Source: RH-AL1 sp964235705 (GTDB taxonomy: Bacteria; Pseudomonadota; Alphaproteobacteria; Rhizobiales; Beijerinckiaceae). Taken from it: a stretch of 64,000 nt of DNA. The stretch is from the NCBI GenBank assembly GCA_964235705.1, contig CAXSDP010000003.1, positions 1 through 64,000 on the forward strand. Reading direction: 5' to 3'. The position numbers and the translations under genes were made by a program. A model generated the notes under the pieces. It made no database searches and was not told where the DNA came from. It was given only the letters and a program-made list of their open reading frames with translations. Every line of letters starts with the position of its first letter. The stretch's first letter is position 1. Below are positions 7,639 through 15,791 of this stretch, in pieces.

Positions 7639-8266
7639 TGGCCGCCGCCTCCTACCTGGCCAAGCCGTCCTACCTGGCCAAACGGAGCCAGCTCCTCGAC
7701 TACTTCGACCGGACCGCCGTCGACGCTTGGGCGAGGCTGACCTCCGACGCCCCGGTCAGCCGCATCCGCGCCACGGTGCGCGCCGGCCGCGACGCGATGC
7801 GGGCGACGATCCTCGATTACCTGCCCGCCGACCTCGCCGGTGCCCGCGTGCTCGACGCCGGCTGCGGCACCGGCGCGCTCGCCGTGGAGTTGGCGCGGCG
7901 CGGGGCCGAGGTCGTCGCGATCGACCTGTCGCCNNNNNNNNNNNNNNNNNNNNNNNNNNNNNNNNNNNNNNNNNNNNNNNNNNNNNNNNNNNNNNNNNNN
8001 NNNNNNNNNNNNNNNNNNNNNNNNNNNNNNNNNCGCGGGTGGAGCGCTCGATCGTCTTCACCTTCGCGCCCCGCACCGCCGCCCTCACGCTGATGTACGG
8101 GGCCGGCAAGCTGTTCCCCCGCGCCGACCGCTCGCCGGCCATCGTGCCGGTGCCGCCGGCGGCGATCCGGGGCAGGCTCGCCGCCTCGTCGTGTCCCCTC
8201 GGCCGCTCGCGGCGGGTGTCCTCCGGCTTCTACATCTCGCAGGCGCAGGAGGTCGTGGTCGGATGA
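7638..8266 (+). CDS. bchM: Magnesium-protoporphyrin IX O-methyltransferase, interrupted by an assembly gap
   Basis: BchM methylates Mg-protoporphyrin IX with SAM before cyclization of ring E. About 98 N-terminal residues precede the gap and include LLDYFDRTAVDAWARL and the SAM-binding VLDAGCGTGALAVELARRGA. About 77 C-terminal residues follow it, with SIVFTFAPRTAALTLMYGAGKLFPR and SRRVSSGFYISQAQEVVV. The two halves are in different frames only because the gap is written as exactly 100 N. Given a family length near 230, about 55 residues are missing. The start overlaps the bchL stop and the stop overlaps the lhaA start (ATGA). I see no sign of a true frameshift. Confidence 0.93.
7934..8033. other. 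Assembly gap of 100 N within bchM
   Basis: The run is exactly 100 unknown bases, the conventional placeholder for a gap of unknown size. From the length of BchM, the true gap is probably near 165 nt. The frames of the flanking halves cannot be compared across it. Confidence 0.99.
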
Positions 8267-9726
8267 GGGTGCCCGCGACCACCGCCGGAGGCGCCAAGCG
8301 GGGAGCCAAGGGGGCGGCCGCCGCCTGGATGCGGGTCGGCACCAACCTGCTGCCCTTCGCCGACGTCGGCAGCGCGGACCTGCCGTTGGGCCGCCTACTG
8401 CGACTGTCGCTGTTCCAGGTTTCGGTCGGCATGGCGATCGTGCTGCTCATCGGCACGCTGAACCGGGTGATGATCGTGGAACTCGGCGTTCCCGTCTGGC
8501 TGGTCGCCGGCATGATCGCGCTGCCCCTCGTGTTCGCGCCGTTGCGGGCGGTGATCGGCTTCAAGTCCGACACCCACCGCTCGCACCTGGGCTGGCGGCG
8601 CGTGCCCTACCTGTGGTTCGGCACGCTGCTGCAGTTCGGCGGCCTCGCCATCATGCCCTTCGCCCTCATCCTGCTGGGCGGCGACAGCGCCGTGCACGCG
8701 CCGGCCTGGATCGGGCAGGGCGCGGCGGCGCTCGCCTTCCTGCTGATCGGGGCGGGATTGCACACGGTGCAGACCGCCGGCCTCGCGCTCGCCACCGACC
8801 TCGCGCCGCCCCGCGACCACCCGAAGGTCGTCGCGCTGCTCTGCGTCATGATGATGGCCGGCATGATGGTGGCGGCGCTGCTGTTCGGGGCGCTGCTCGC
8901 CACCTTCTCCGAACTCAGGCTCATCAAGGTGGTGCAGGGCGCCGGCGCCTTCACCATGGCGGTCAACATCGCGGCGATGTGGAAGCAGGAGCCGCGTGGG
9001 CGGCGCGCGCCGGGCCCGGCAGCGTCCCCGACCTTCGCCGCCCCCACCTTCGCCGCCTCTTGGGCCATGCTGGCGGCGCAAGGGTCGCCGGTGCGCCGCC
9101 TCGTCGCCGTGGGGCTCGGCACGATGGCCTTCTCCATGCAGGACGCGTTGCTCGAACCCTATGGCGGCCAAGTGCTGCGCTTGTCGGTCGGCGCCACCAC
9201 GGGGCTGACGGCGATCCTCGCGGTCGGCGGGCTCGTCGGCTTCCTCGCCGCCGCGCGGCGCCTGGGCAACGGCGCCGACCCGTACCGCTTCGCGGCCGTC
9301 GGCACGCTCATTGGGCTGGCCGCCTTCGCCGCGCTCATCGGCGCCGCCCCGCTCGCCTCGGGGACCCTGTTCGCCGGCGGCGTCGCGCTCGTCGGCCTCG
9401 GCGGCGGCATCTTCGCCCATTGCAACCTGACGGCGGCGATGGGGCTCGCGCGGCCCGGCCAGGGCGGCGTCGTGCTCGGCATCTGGGGTGCCGTGCAGGC
9501 TTCGGCGGCCGGCGTGGCGGTCGCGGCCGGCGGGTTCGGCCGTGACGCCGTCGCGACGCTGGCCGGCGCCTCCACCAGCTCCCCGCTCGGCTACGGCGTC
9601 GTCTACGCCTGCGAGATCGGCCTGCTCCTCGCCACGCTCGTCGCGCTCGGCCCGCTGCTGCGGACCGGCCGTGGCGACAGTCCATGGTTCTCAACACGGC
9701 CACGATCGAGAAAGGTCATCGCATGA
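8263..9726 (+). CDS. lhaA: LhaA, light-harvesting 1 assembly protein of the PucC/BCD MFS family
   Basis: LhaA is a 12-helix inner-membrane protein needed to assemble the LH1 antenna, probably by delivering bacteriochlorophyll. The 487-residue product has LLRLSLFQVSVGMAIVLLIG, TLNRVMIVELGVPVWLV, FAPLRAVIGFKSDTHRSHLG, WRRVPYLWFGTLLQFGGLAI, TVQTAGLALATDLAPPRDHP and DALLEPYGGQVLRLSVGATT, all family motifs. The ATG overlaps the bchM stop. The extreme C-terminus (SPWFSTRPRSRKVIA) does not look like a usual LhaA tail. The stop overlaps the puhC ATG, although puhA and puhB normally follow lhaA, so the tail may mark a deletion junction. Confidence 0.93.
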   Translation: MRVPATTAGGAKRGAKGAAAAWMRVGTNLLPFADVGSADLPLGRLLRLSLFQVSVGMAIVLLIGTLNRVMIVELGVPVWLVAGMIALPLVFAPLRAVIGFKSDTHRSHLGWRRVPYLWFGTLLQFGGLAIMPFALILLGGDSAVHAPAWIGQGAAALAFLLIGAGLHTVQTAGLALATDLAPPRDHPKVVALLCVMMMAGMMVAALLFGALLATFSELRLIKVVQGAGAFTMAVNIAAMWKQEPRGRRAPGPAASPTFAAPTFAASWAMLAAQGSPVRRLVAVGLGTMAFSMQDALLEPYGGQVLRLSVGATTGLTAILAVGGLVGFLAAARRLGNGADPYRFAAVGTLIGLAAFAALIGAAPLASGTLFAGGVALVGLGGGIFAHCNLTAAMGLARPGQGGVVLGIWGAVQASAAGVAVAAGGFGRDAVATLAGASTSSPLGYGVVYACEIGLLLATLVALGPLLRTGRGDSPWFSTRPRSRKVIA

Positions 9727-10217
9727 ATGACGTCGCGAAGCGGGACGACCAGCCCTACGCGGCCGCGTCCATCCGCACGCCGCACCCCGTCCTGCTCATG
9801 GCCGGCGCCCTCATGCTGTTCACGATCGGCACGGCGGCGTTCGCCAAGCGCAACGGCTACGACCGCATCGCCCTGCCGCCGTCCAGCGCGGTGAGCGTCC
9901 GCGACCTTTCCTTCAAGGACCTGCCCGACGGCGGCGTCAGCGTCACCGACGTGGGCACGGGCCAACTCGTCACCCTGGTGCGGCCGACCACCGGCGGCTT
10001 CCTGCGCGGCGTGATGCGGGGCCTGGTGCGCGACCACCACAAAGTCGACGATGCCACGGGTTACGCATTCCGCTTGACGCGGTGGTCGGATAACCGATTG
10101 TCTCTCGAAGATCCGGCGACCCACGAGAGCTTGGAGCTCGAGTCGTTCGGATCGACCAACGAACAGGTCTTCGCCGACCTCCTGTACGGGACGGCGGACG
10201 CCGGGCAGGGACGCTGA
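9723..10217 (+). CDS. puhC: PuhC, photosynthetic complex assembly protein
   Basis: PuhC is a small single-span membrane protein that supports reaction-centre and LH1 assembly. The 164-residue product has an N-terminal cytoplasmic stretch, one membrane segment (PVLLMAGALMLFTIGTAAFA), and the conserved periplasmic core RDLSFKDLPDGGVSVTDV, FLRGVMRGLVRDHHKV and FRLTRWSDNRLSLEDPAT. The start ATG 9723 overlaps the lhaA stop and is preceded by GAGAAAGG. An upstream in-frame ATG (9684) lies inside lhaA and is less likely. In related clusters puhA and puhB lie between lhaA and puhC; here they are absent. Confidence 0.92.
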   Translation: MNDVAKRDDQPYAAASIRTPHPVLLMAGALMLFTIGTAAFAKRNGYDRIALPPSSAVSVRDLSFKDLPDGGVSVTDVGTGQLVTLVRPTTGGFLRGVMRGLVRDHHKVDDATGYAFRLTRWSDNRLSLEDPATHESLELESFGSTNEQVFADLLYGTADAGQGR

Positions 10218-10227
10218 GGGAACGCCA

Positions 10228-10527
10228 ATGGCGAAGTGGATGGCCGGTCCGCGAACGGTCGAGGTGCCCTGCACCATCGACATGGAGCAGTCCCCCGACA
10301 GCCTGCACGCCTACGTGGACTTGCACGGCATCGCCGTCCGCCCGGGCGACGCGGTGATCGTCCACGACGCGCCGCCCACGATCGCGTGGGGGCAGAGCGC
10401 CGTCTACCAGCGCTCGGCGAGCGTGCGCCGCGCCGGCCCGCTGCGGCGGTTCTGGGCGCACGTCGAGGGCTACCTCGAATTGACCGAACTCTACGAAGTC
10501 AGCTTTTCGGAAGGGAAGGCACCATGA
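10228..10527 (+). CDS. Conserved small protein of photosynthesis clusters, between puhC and acsF
   Basis: This 99-residue soluble protein begins MAKWMAGPRTVEVPCTIDME and ends GYLELTELYEVSFSEGKAP. Small ORFs of this kind, with the LHAYVDL...GDAVIVHDAPP core and the LTELYEVSF tail, recur between puhC and acsF in alphaproteobacterial photosynthesis clusters as far as I know, but no function has been assigned to my knowledge. It has no membrane segment or cofactor motif. The start is 10 nt after puhC and the stop overlaps the acsF ATG (ATGA), so it is translated with the assembly and cyclase genes. A role in pigment or complex assembly is inferred from position only. Confidence 0.85.
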   Translation: MAKWMAGPRTVEVPCTIDMEQSPDSLHAYVDLHGIAVRPGDAVIVHDAPPTIAWGQSAVYQRSASVRRAGPLRRFWAHVEGYLELTELYEVSFSEGKAP

Positions 10528-11636
10528 TCCCGATCGAAGGGGGCGGCTCGCGCTCCATGGCCCGCCAATCCCCGGCCCTCGACACGCCGCGAGCGGCCGA
10601 CGCGTCCTCGCTCGACGCGGCCAAGGAGGACACGATCCTCTCGCCGCGCTTCTACACGACCGACTACGCCGCCCTCGACAAGCTCGACGTCGGCTTGGTG
10701 CGCGCCGAGTGGGACCGCTGCATCGGCGAGCTGCGCGCCGACCACAACAAGACGCATTTCCGTCGCGAAGGTCCCTTCGAGGCCGACGTCGGCGCGCTGC
10801 CCCCGGAGCTGCGTCGCGAGTTCAAGGACTTCCTCGTGTCCTCGCTGACCGCCGAGTTCTCGGGCTGCGTGCTGTATTCCGAGATCAAGAAGCAGATCAC
10901 CAACAAGGACGTGCGCGAACTCTTCACCTACATGGCGCGCGACGAGTCCCGCCACGCCGGCTTCATCAACGAGACGCTGAAGGACGCCGGCATCGGCGTC
11001 GACCTCGGCTTCCTCACCAAGGTGAAGAAGTACACGTTCTTCAAGCCGAAGTTCATCTTCTACGCGACATACCTCAGCGAGAAGATCGGCTACGCCCGCT
11101 ACATCACCATCTACCGCCAGCTGGAGCGCAACCCCGACCGTCTTTTCCATCCGATCTTCAAATACTTCGAGAAGTGGTGCAACGACGAGTTCCGCCATGG
11201 CGAGGCCTTCGCCCTGCTGATGCGCGCCGACCCCTCGCTGCTGAAGGGCCGCAACACGCTGTGGATCCGCTTCTTCCTGCTCGCCGTGTTCGCGACCATG
11301 TACGTGCGCGACCACATGCGCCCCGCCTTCCACGAGGCGGTCGGCATCGATCCCGGCGCCTACGACTTCCGGGTGTTCGCCATCACGCAGGAGATCGCCC
11401 GCCAAGTGTTCCCGGTGGCGCTCGACCTCGACCATCCCGCGTTCCGCGCCGGGTTGGAGCGGCTGTTCAGGATCACGGAGGCGCGGGCGGAGGCGAAGGC
11501 CCTGGGCGGCGTCGGCGGGTCGCTCAAGCGCGCCGGCCTCGCGCTGGCGGCGGCGGCGACCTTCGCCCGCCTGTACCTGATCCCCGTGAAGCGCACGGCA
11601 CTGCCCGCGACCGTCCTCCTCGCGCCGGCCTGGTAG
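10524..11636 (+). CDS. acsF: Aerobic magnesium-protoporphyrin IX monomethyl ester oxidative cyclase
   Basis: AcsF is the di-iron, O2-dependent cyclase that forms ring E of protochlorophyllide. The 370-residue protein has the carboxylate-bridged di-iron motifs EFSGCVLYSEIKK, DESRHAGF and CNDEFRHGEAFAL, plus VKKYTFFKPKFIFYATYLSE and YVRDHMRPAFHEA, all characteristic. The ATG overlaps the preceding stop codon; a second ATG at 10557 would shorten the variable N-terminus. Its presence shows that bacteriochlorophyll synthesis here is compatible with aerobic growth. The C-terminal helix (LALAAAATFARLYLIPV) is ordinary. The gene looks intact. Confidence 0.96.
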   Translation: MIPIEGGGSRSMARQSPALDTPRAADASSLDAAKEDTILSPRFYTTDYAALDKLDVGLVRAEWDRCIGELRADHNKTHFRREGPFEADVGALPPELRREFKDFLVSSLTAEFSGCVLYSEIKKQITNKDVRELFTYMARDESRHAGFINETLKDAGIGVDLGFLTKVKKYTFFKPKFIFYATYLSEKIGYARYITIYRQLERNPDRLFHPIFKYFEKWCNDEFRHGEAFALLMRADPSLLKGRNTLWIRFFLLAVFATMYVRDHMRPAFHEAVGIDPGAYDFRVFAITQEIARQVFPVALDLDHPAFRAGLERLFRITEARAEAKALGGVGGSLKRAGLALAAAATFARLYLIPVKRTALPATVLLAPAW

Positions 11637-11657
11637 GCCCGTGCGGAGGCTCGATCC

Positions 11658-12497
11658 ATGAAGGCGGTCGCGCCGGCGATCCTCTACGCGCTCTTCGTCT
11701 GGTGGTTCTCGACCGGGCTGGTGCTGTTGCTCGTGCTGCGCCGGCGCACGATCGTGCGGGCGGGACTCGTCGGTGCGGCGCTCACGTTCCCCGCCTGCCT
11801 CGTCGTGCTGGCGGCGAGCAGCGCGCGCACCGACGCGTGGGGCGCCTACACCGCGTTCACGGCGGCGATCCTCCTGTGGGGCACGCAGGAGATCGCCTTC
11901 CTCGCCGGGTTCCTGACCGGGCCGCGTCCGCTGCCGTGCCCGCCCGGGGCCACCGGCCTGTCGCGCGTGCGCTACGCCGTGACGTCCATCCTGTACCACG
12001 AGATCGCGCTCGCCGCGTCCGGCCTCGCGGTGCTCGCGGCCGGATGGGGCGGCCCCAACCAGGTCGGCACCTTGACCTTCGCGGTGCTCTGGGTGATGCG
12101 GGTCAGCGCCAAGCTCAACTTGTTCCTCGGCGTGCCCGTGCTCAATGACGGCTTCATGCCCGCGCCGATCGCCTACGCGCGCTCCTACTTCCGCCGGGGG
12201 CCTGTCAACGGCTTCATGCCGCTCGCGATGGGGGGCGCCGTTCTCGCCACCTGCGCCATCGCCGCCGCCGCCCTCGATCCCGGCGCCGGCCCGGGGCGCC
12301 GCGTCGGCGGGGTCCTCGTCGCCACCCTGCTGGTCCTCGCCATCGTCGAGCACGTGTTCATGGTCGTACCCCTGCCGATCGACAGACTTTGGGCCTGGAG
12401 CACCGGGCGGTGGGGCGTGAAAGGGTGGGACGTGGGAAGCCGGGGCACGCGTTTCGCCAAGGGCGCCATGAAGCGCGTGGTGCCGAGCCGGCCTTGA
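11658..12497 (+). CDS. puhE: PuhE, putative photosynthetic complex assembly membrane protein
   Basis: This 279-residue integral membrane protein has about seven hydrophobic segments. It carries the family signature AWGAYTAFTAAILLWGTQEI, the stretch YAVTSILYHEIALAASGLA and LNLFLGVPVLNDGFMPAPI, followed by YFRRGPVNGFMPLAM. PuhE proteins (DUF3623) follow acsF in many alphaproteobacterial photosynthesis clusters and affect complex abundance, but their reaction is unknown. It starts 22 nt after acsF. It ends the operon in this window: hemA and cycA, which often follow, are replaced by an unrelated histidine kinase gene. Confidence 0.9.
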   Translation: MKAVAPAILYALFVWWFSTGLVLLLVLRRRTIVRAGLVGAALTFPACLVVLAASSARTDAWGAYTAFTAAILLWGTQEIAFLAGFLTGPRPLPCPPGATGLSRVRYAVTSILYHEIALAASGLAVLAAGWGGPNQVGTLTFAVLWVMRVSAKLNLFLGVPVLNDGFMPAPIAYARSYFRRGPVNGFMPLAMGGAVLATCAIAAAALDPGAGPGRRVGGVLVATLLVLAIVEHVFMVVPLPIDRLWAWSTGRWGVKGWDVGSRGTRFAKGAMKRVVPSRP

Positions 12498-12566
12498 GCC
12501 CGGTTCGATCCGCTCTCGCTTGATCGGCCATCTTTGCGACATCGAGCGGGCGCAGGCATTAGTCCC

Positions 12567-14882
12567 ATGACATCGTCGGCCGCCACGATTCATCTCCCGC
12601 ACCACCGGCCATCGACGCGCGACCCCTCGCCGACCAAGCTCCGGGCGCACCACGCGCCGCGATCGACGATCGCGCTGCTCTTCATCTCGATCCTGCTGCC
12701 GCTCGTGCTGTTCGCCCTCGCGACGACGCAGAACCGCAGGGACGTCGAGCACGCCGCCGCCTGCCGGGTGGAGCGCACGACGCGCATCCTCCACGAGCAC
12801 GTGCTGAAGGTGTTCGAGACGCACCAGCTGATGATCGGTCAGATCAACGAGCGGCTGCGAACCATGGATTGGTCCGATCCGGGCGAGGTCCAGGGCCTGC
12901 ACCTGCTGCTCGCGCACCTGAAGGCGCTGTTCCCGCAAGTCGTATCGATCACCGTCGCCGACGCCGACGGCAACGTGGTCGCCCGTGGCGGGGACCGGCC
13001 GCCCGGCCCGGGGGAGACCGTCGCCGGCACCGGGTATTTCAAGGCACTGAAAGCCCACGACCAGGCACTGCCCTACGTTTCCCGCACCCTGCGGGGGGAG
13101 CGGGGCGACGAACCCGTCTTCAGCATGGCGTCCCGCATCGAGGGCAAGGACGCCGGACGCTTCGCCGGCGTCGTCCACATCGCCATCAAGCAATCCTACT
13201 TCGACGCGTTCTACCGCGCCATCGAGCGGGAGTCGGAACACCTCATCGTTCTCGCCCGCGACGACGGCAGCGTGTTGGCCAACGAACCCACGCAGATGGG
13301 CGACCTGCCCCCCGACGTGATGGCCGCCCTGGCGAGCGGGAGCCGTTCCAACGGCTTCCTCATGCGGATGTCGATCGTCGATGGCGAGAAACGCCTGTTC
13401 GGCTACGAGAAGGTCGGTCCCTACCCGGTCGTGATCGGCTTCGGCGTCAGCCTTCGCGCGGCGATGATGCCGTGGCGCCGCAACGTGTTGACTTACGGCC
13501 TCGTCGCCGTGCTGTCGTCGCTCGCCCTGCTCGGCGTGTCCGGCTTCGCGATCCGCCGCATCGCGCTGGAAGGGCGCGCCACCCGTCGCTGGCGCCACTC
13601 CGCCGCCTTGCTGGAAACGGAGATAGCCGAGCGGGCGCACGTCGAGGAGCAGTTGCGTCAGGCGCAGAAGATGGAAGCCGTGGGCCGGCTCACCGGCGGC
13701 GTCGCGCACGACTTCAACAACCTGCTCACCGTCGTCATCGGCAGTCTCGACCTCCTGTCGCGGCGCGTCGGTGACGGCGACCCGCGCCAGAAGGCGCTGA
13801 TCCGCAACGCCATCGACGGCGCCTCGCGCGCCGCCACGCTGACCGCGCGCCTCCTCGCCTTCTCGCGCCAGCACCCGCTCGACCCAAAGTCCATCGACGC
13901 CAACGCGCTCGTCGAGGGCATGCTCAACCTGCTCCAGCGCACGCTCGGCGAGACGGTGGCGATCGAACTCGACCTCGCGACCGGGCTGTGGCCGGTGTTC
14001 GCCGACCCCAACCAGCTCGAGAACGCGATCCTCAACCTGTGCGTCAACGCCGTCGACGCGATGCCCAGGGGCGGTGGGCTAACCGTGTCGACCGCCGGCT
14101 CGGTCCTTGACGAGGCTTACTGCGCCCAGCACGCCGACGTGGCGCCGGGCCCCTACGTGATGATCGCCGTCGCCGATACCGGCACCGGCATGGCGCCCGA
14201 GGTGGTGGCCAAGGCCTTCGAACCCTTCTTCACGACCAAGCCCGTCGGCAAGGGCACCGGTCTCGGCCTCAGCCAAGTCTACGGCTTCGCCCGCCAGTCG
14301 GGCGGCCACGCCGCCATCGAGACGGAGCCGGGGCGCGGCACCACCATCCGCATCTACCTGCCCCGTCCGACCGCCGCCCAGGCGCCGCGCGACGAGGCCG
14401 CGCCGAAATCGGGGCAGCCGGACCCATTCCACGCGATGTCGACCAACCCCCCGCTGGTCGAACCCGTGCCGGGCGGGGCAGCGACGGTCTTGATCGTCGA
14501 GGATGACGATCTCGTGCGCCAGTTCAGCTCGGCGGCGCTGCGCGAGGCCGGCTACACCGTGATCGAGGCCGGCACCGGCCCCGAGGGGTTGCGGCTGCTG
14601 CGCGCCCATCCCGCCACCGCGCTGCTGTTCACCGACATCGTGCTGAAGGGCCCGATCGACGGCAAGGAACTCGCGCGGCGGGCGTTGGCGCTGCGACCTA
14701 GCCTGCCCGTCCTGTTCACCACCGGCTACACCAAGGACGCGATCACCCCGACAGGCCAGGTCAGCGCCGCGTCCGGCGCCGACTTCATCGCCAAGCCGTT
14801 CACCACCGCCGGCCTCGCCGCCAAGATCGCCGGCCTGCTCGGCGGCGACACGGTGGCCGGGCGCCGCGTCGCCGCCGGCTAG
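12567..14882 (+). CDS. Hybrid sensor histidine kinase with periplasmic sensor and receiver domain
   Basis: The product has 771 residues from ATG 12567; a TTG 33 nt upstream is also open. It has a first membrane helix at about residues 35-52 and a periplasmic sensor region of about 250 residues that resembles a dCache/PAS-like ligand domain. A second helix follows near 310-330. The kinase core has His381 in GGVAHDFNNLLTVVIG, an N box (NAILNLCVNAVDAMP) and G boxes (ADTGTGMAPEV, GKGTGLGLSQVYG). A C-terminal receiver domain has Asp690 (LLFTDIVLKGP) and an FTTGY loop. It lies 69 nt after puhE in the same direction. The signal and the partner response regulator are unknown. Confidence 0.92.
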   Translation: MTSSAATIHLPHHRPSTRDPSPTKLRAHHAPRSTIALLFISILLPLVLFALATTQNRRDVEHAAACRVERTTRILHEHVLKVFETHQLMIGQINERLRTMDWSDPGEVQGLHLLLAHLKALFPQVVSITVADADGNVVARGGDRPPGPGETVAGTGYFKALKAHDQALPYVSRTLRGERGDEPVFSMASRIEGKDAGRFAGVVHIAIKQSYFDAFYRAIERESEHLIVLARDDGSVLANEPTQMGDLPPDVMAALASGSRSNGFLMRMSIVDGEKRLFGYEKVGPYPVVIGFGVSLRAAMMPWRRNVLTYGLVAVLSSLALLGVSGFAIRRIALEGRATRRWRHSAALLETEIAERAHVEEQLRQAQKMEAVGRLTGGVAHDFNNLLTVVIGSLDLLSRRVGDGDPRQKALIRNAIDGASRAATLTARLLAFSRQHPLDPKSIDANALVEGMLNLLQRTLGETVAIELDLATGLWPVFADPNQLENAILNLCVNAVDAMPRGGGLTVSTAGSVLDEAYCAQHADVAPGPYVMIAVADTGTGMAPEVVAKAFEPFFTTKPVGKGTGLGLSQVYGFARQSGGHAAIETEPGRGTTIRIYLPRPTAAQAPRDEAAPKSGQPDPFHAMSTNPPLVEPVPGGAATVLIVEDDDLVRQFSSAALREAGYTVIEAGTGPEGLRLLRAHPATALLFTDIVLKGPIDGKELARRALALRPSLPVLFTTGYTKDAITPTGQVSAASGADFIAKPFTTAGLAAKIAGLLGGDTVAGRRVAAG

Positions 14883-14910
14883 GCGCGGCTCCCACCTGGA
14901 GGACGCCGCG

Positions 14911-15699
14911 ATGGCCGAAGCCGCGATCTCCATCCTATGCGGGTCGCTCGTCGGCTTCACCCTCGGTCTGGTCGGCGGCGGCGGCTCGATCCTGGCGACA
15001 CCGCTGCTGCTCTACGTCGTGGGCATCGTCCAGCCGGATGTCGCTCGGCCCCACGTCGCGATCGGCACCGGGGCCGTCGCGGTGTCGGTCGCCGCCCTCA
15101 CGAACTTCGCCGGTCACGCCGCCGCCGGCAACGTGCGTTGGCGCAACGCCGCGACCTTCGCCGCCGTCGGCGTCGCCGGCGCGCTGGTCGGCTCGACGCT
15201 CGGCAAGGCCTTCGACGGACGCCAACTCCTCCTGCTGTTCGGCCTGCTCATGGTGGTCGTCGGCGTGCTGATGGCGCGCTCGCGCGACGTGGCGAAGCCG
15301 GCCTACGACCGTCGCTCCGATGGCGCGGTCGCCGGCCTCGCCCTGATCGCCGGCGGCGCGTCCGGTTTCTTCGGCATCGGCGGCGGCTTCCTCATCGTGC
15401 CGTGCCTGCTCTTCGCGACCCGCATGCCGATGATCGCGGCGGTCGGCAGCTCGCTGCTGGCGGTCAGCGCCTTCAGCGTCGCCACGGCGGCGAACTACGC
15501 GCGCTCCGGCTTGGTGGACTGGCCGGTCGCCGCCTGGTTCATCGGGGGCGGCGTCGCCGGCGGCCTCGTCGGCCGGGGCGTGGCGCAGGCCCTGTGCGGG
15601 CGGAAGGACCAACTCCGCCGCGTGTTCGCCGCCTTGATCCTCGTCGTCGCCGGTTACGTCCTGTACCGGAGCGTGGGCGCGCTGACGGGACGCGTCTGA
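14911..15699 (+). CDS. TauE/SafE-family membrane permease
   Basis: This 262-residue protein has about eight membrane helices with the duplicated glycine-rich motif of the TauE/SafE (DUF81) family: GFTLGLVGGGGSILATPLLL in the first half and GASGFFGIGGGFLIVPCLL in the second. Family members export or take up small organosulfur or carboxylate anions such as sulfoacetate or sulfite. The substrate cannot be read from sequence. The ATG is preceded by CTGGAGG. It is 28 nt after the kinase gene, so the two may be co-transcribed, which makes it a possible target of that sensor. Confidence 0.9.
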   Translation: MAEAAISILCGSLVGFTLGLVGGGGSILATPLLLYVVGIVQPDVARPHVAIGTGAVAVSVAALTNFAGHAAAGNVRWRNAATFAAVGVAGALVGSTLGKAFDGRQLLLLFGLLMVVVGVLMARSRDVAKPAYDRRSDGAVAGLALIAGGASGFFGIGGGFLIVPCLLFATRMPMIAAVGSSLLAVSAFSVATAANYARSGLVDWPVAAWFIGGGVAGGLVGRGVAQALCGRKDQLRRVFAALILVVAGYVLYRSVGALTGRV

Positions 15700-15791
15700 C
15701 CGGGCGCGCTCGAAAGGGGATTGGGCGCCAAGAAACGGGATGCCCCGCGGCGGTCCTGCGGCTAGCTTCGCCAAGGATTGGGGGACGGGCG

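Noticed and set aside
7638..8266. Frameshift in bchM
   Set aside because: The frames differ only across the 100-N gap of unknown true length, so no real frameshift can be claimed.
10491..13874. A leftward open frame of 1127 codons across acsF, puhE and the kinase
   Set aside because: It is a shadow of real genes in GC-rich DNA. The product is a low-complexity mix of Arg, Gly, Glu and His without domains, while the opposite strand encodes recognisable proteins.
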